In this document: piece by piece, positions 6,470 through 7,800 of the stretch | Numbering within the stretch: position 1 is the stretch's first letter | Layout: every line of letters starts with the position of its first letter | Assembly (NCBI GenBank): GCA_023440945.1 | Contig: JAEZRL010000303.1 | Location: forward strand, 1-7,800 | DNA: 7,800 nt | DNA from: Bacteroidota bacterium | GTDB lineage: Bacteria > Bacteroidota > Bacteroidia > Chitinophagales > Chitinophagaceae | Reading direction: 5' to 3' | The notes under the pieces: generated by a model | The model's database searches: none | What the model was told of the DNA's origin: nothing | The model's input: the letters and a program-made list of their open reading frames with translations, nothing else | Made by a program: the position numbers and the translations under genes

Positions 6470-6474
6470 AGTCT

Positions 6475-6762
6475 TTACATGTGTTTCACTTCATCAGGCA
6501 AATTGTAAAAAGTTGGATGCCGATAAGGTTTATCGTTAGCAGGATCAAACAAGCTTCCTGCTTCCTCGGGATTATTTGCATGAATATATTTACTTTCCAC
6601 CACCCAAATGCTTATCCCTTCCATTCTTCTCGTATAAACATCTCTTGCATTTTCTATGGCCATCGCGGCATCGGCGGCATGTAAACTGCCTGCATGTTTA
6701 TGATCCAATCCTTGTTTGCTTCTGATGAACACTTCCCACAGAGGCCATTCGTGTTGTAACAT
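6475..6762 (-). CDS. paaB: 1,2-phenylacetyl-CoA epoxidase subunit PaaB
   Basis: The 95-residue protein has the same length as E. coli PaaB and matches it nearly throughout: 'WPLWEVFIRSKQGLDHKHAG' (6-25), 'SLHAADAAMAIENARD' (26-41), 'YTRRMEGISIWVV' (43-55), 'FDPANDKPYRHPTFY' (72-86) and the end 'KHM'. PaaB is the small subunit that bridges PaaA-PaaC dimers and is needed for the multicomponent oxygenase that epoxidises the ring of phenylacetyl-CoA. ATG 6762 is chosen; the frame is open to 6807, but the extra 15 residues have no family match. It is the first gene of the operon; paaC follows after 82 bases that hold an inverted repeat. The expected upstream partner paaA is absent: the divergent mreB starts 247 bases away. 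Identification is very secure. Confidence 0.93.
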   Translation of the reverse strand: MLQHEWPLWEVFIRSKQGLDHKHAGSLHAADAAMAIENARDVYTRRMEGISIWVVESKYIHANNPEEAGSLFDPANDKPYRHPTFYNLPDEVKHM

Positions 6763-6830
6763 AGGCAACTTTTTTACTCTTGTAAAGATACAAAAACAGA
6801 CTTCCATTAACTGCGCTTTAAATCATTAAA

Positions 6831-6859
6831 CAAATTATTGATGCACATTGCATGAACAA
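6831..6859 (-). promoter_or_regulatory. Weak putative paaB promoter with dyad in spacer
   Basis: On the minus strand a TTG (6859 down to 6857) is followed after 18 bases by ATAATTTG (6838 down to 6831), an imperfect -7 box. Between them lies the dyad ATGCA-CAT-TGCAT (6841-6853), a place where a repressor could block polymerase. The predicted leader to ATG 6762 is about 60-65 bases. Spacing and box are both off-consensus, so this is tentative. Confidence 0.28.
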
Positions 6860-6940
6860 AAAATTATTAGGATTTTATTAAGAAGTAAAAGATTTAGCTG
6901 TTTATAAATGCAATTGCTTTAAATTTCTGCTTTTTATGCT

Positions 6941-6971
6941 TTGTTTATTCGGTTTATTTCGTTCAAATTTG
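6941..6971 (+). promoter_or_regulatory. Bacteroidota-type promoter of mreB
   Basis: A TTG at 6941-6943 is followed after exactly 20 bases by CAAATTTG at 6964-6971, one base off the -7 consensus TAnnTTTG. As at the two other promoters of the window, the box is followed by GCA. Transcription would start near 6976-6978, giving a leader of roughly 33 bases before ATG 7010. No Shine-Dalgarno site is present in that leader. Confidence 0.5.
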
Positions 6972-7009
6972 CAAGCACTTTTAATATTATAACCTCCGGA
7001 ATCATATAA

Positions 7010-7800
7010 ATGGCACTTTTTAATTTTTTTACTCAGGAAATAGCAATGGATTTGGGTACCGCAAATACCCTTATTATACATAACGAAGAAATTGTGGTGA
7101 ATGAGCCTTCGATCGTGGCGCTTAACAGGAATAATCCGAAAGAAGTTTTAGCGGTTGGGAAACGGGCTTTGCTGATGCACGAAAAAACGCACGAAAGCAT
7201 TCGCACCGTTCGTCCTTTAAAAGATGGCGTTATCGCAGATTTTAACGCCGCAGAATTGATGATAAGGGAAATGATCAAGATGATCTATCCTAAAAAACCT
7301 TTGTTTCCGCCAAGCTGGAGAATGATGATCTGCATTCCTTCCAGCATTACCGAAGTGGAAAAACGTGCCGTGCGTGACAGTGCAGAGCAGGCTGGTGCGA
7401 AAGAAGTTTATCTTATTCATGAGCCAATGGCCGCAGCAATCGGTATCGGTATTGATGTGGAAGAACCTGTTGGTAACATGATCATTGATATTGGTGGTGG
7501 TACCACAGGCATTACCGTTATTGCCCTGGCAGGTATTGTTTGCGATCAAAGTATTCGTATTGCGGGTGATGAATTCACTTCTGATATTATGGAAGCGCTG
7601 CGTCGTTATCACAGTTTATTGATTGGTGAAAGAACAGCCGAACAAATAAAAATTCAGATCGGTGCTGCGATGAAAGATCTTGAAACACCACCCGATGATC
7701 TGCCTGTTAACGGTCGTGACCTTGTTACCGGTATTCCAAAACAAATAATGGTAAGTTACCAGGAAATTGCAGAAGCATTGGACAAAAGCATTTTTAAAAT
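7010..7800 (+). CDS. mreB: Rod shape-determining protein MreB (3' end beyond window)
   Basis: The frame opens at ATG 7010 and stays open to the right edge, giving 263 codons of a protein usually near 340 residues, so about three quarters is present. It is the bacterial actin that polymerises under the inner membrane and directs lateral cell-wall synthesis. The actin-fold ATPase motifs are visible: phosphate-1 'AMDLGTANTLI' (12-22), 'CIPSSITEVEKRA' (108-120), 'EPMAAAIGIGI' (138-148), phosphate-2 'DIGGGTT' (160-166), and 'EQIKIQIGAA' (211-220). The N-terminal 'MALFNFFTQE' is the short hydrophobic leader that helps membrane contact. In many bacteria mreC and mreD follow; they would lie outside. 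Codon use looks somewhat richer in G and C than in the neighbours, as expected for a highly expressed core gene. It is divergent from the paa operon. Confidence 0.95.
   Translation, partial: MALFNFFTQEIAMDLGTANTLIIHNEEIVVNEPSIVALNRNNPKEVLAVGKRALLMHEKTHESIRTVRPLKDGVIADFNAAELMIREMIKMIYPKKPLFPPSWRMMICIPSSITEVEKRAVRDSAEQAGAKEVYLIHEPMAAAIGIGIDVEEPVGNMIIDIGGGTTGITVIALAGIVCDQSIRIAGDEFTSDIMEALRRYHSLLIGERTAEQIKIQIGAAMKDLETPPDDLPVNGRDLVTGIPKQIMVSYQEIAEALDKSIFK

Larger units (their letters stand above)
6763..7009. other. Divergent intergenic region between paaB and mreB
   Basis: These 247 AT-rich bases separate the start codons of paaB (minus) and mreB (plus). No reading frame with recognisable similarity, and no trace of paaA, is visible. 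The region holds the promoter candidates listed separately and several short dyads (ATGCA-CAT-TGCAT at 6841-6853; GCAATTGC at 6910-6917). The stretch 6860-6940 shows nothing else I can name. Confidence 0.6.

Noticed and set aside
6394..6684. 96-codon plus-strand frame opposite paaB and the paaB-paaC gap
   Set aside because: It covers paaB in antisense and the repeat element; there is no family match and no promoter.
6763..6807. 15-residue N-terminal extension of PaaB
   Set aside because: ATG 6762 gives exactly the 95 residues of E. coli PaaB; the extension has no family match.
6763..7009. Remnant of paaA between paaB and mreB
   Set aside because: I looked for PaaA-like peptide stretches in the minus frames and saw none; the DNA is AT-rich with frequent stops.
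7033..7612. Two minus-strand open frames opposite mreB
   Set aside because: Both are antisense shadows of the highly conserved mreB frame, with no domain of their own.

Overview
The window looks like a chromosomal segment of an AT-rich Bacteroidota bacterium, probably near the Chitinophagaceae. This rests on promoter elements of the Bacteroidota type (TTG, about 20 bases, then TAnnTTTG), on the lack of Shine-Dalgarno sites before starts, and on the flavour of the proteins (META-domain lipoprotein, DUF2520 Rossmann protein, an MreB opening with MALFNFFTQE). The taxon is an inference from the sequence, not a database result. All genes appear intact except mreB, which runs off the right edge.

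Left part (1-4173): a JmjC/cupin_8 oxygenase gene with a well-formed promoter; a PaaI-type hotdog thioesterase; a DUF2520 Rossmann protein on the minus strand; then, divergent from it, a VOC metalloprotein followed 9 bases later by trmN6 (tRNA modification); then a META-domain lipoprotein. These are mostly unrelated single genes or pairs.

Right part (4203-6762, minus strand): a phenylacetate (paa) catabolic operon transcribed in the order paaB - paaC - paaD - paaG. PaaB, PaaC and PaaD are parts of the ring 1,2-phenylacetyl-CoA epoxidase, and PaaG isomerises the epoxide to the oxepin. The catalytic subunit gene paaA, normally just upstream of paaB, is not here: paaB is preceded by a 247-base intergenic region and then divergent mreB. 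The reductase gene paaE, the ligase gene paaK and the ring-opening gene paaZ are also absent. The paaI-like thioesterase lies about 3 kb away on the other strand, so the pathway appears split across loci.

The most unusual non-coding signal is a compact inverted repeat rich in GTGAAA/TTTCAC units in the paaB-paaC gap. It lies just before paaC, which has no in-frame ATG near its start and seems to begin at a TTG overlapping the stop of a three-codon mini-ORF. I found no CRISPR, tRNA, rRNA, insertion sequence or phage gene, and no convincing wholly new multi-gene system. No gene-free stretch exceeds 300 bases; the longest is 6763-7009.
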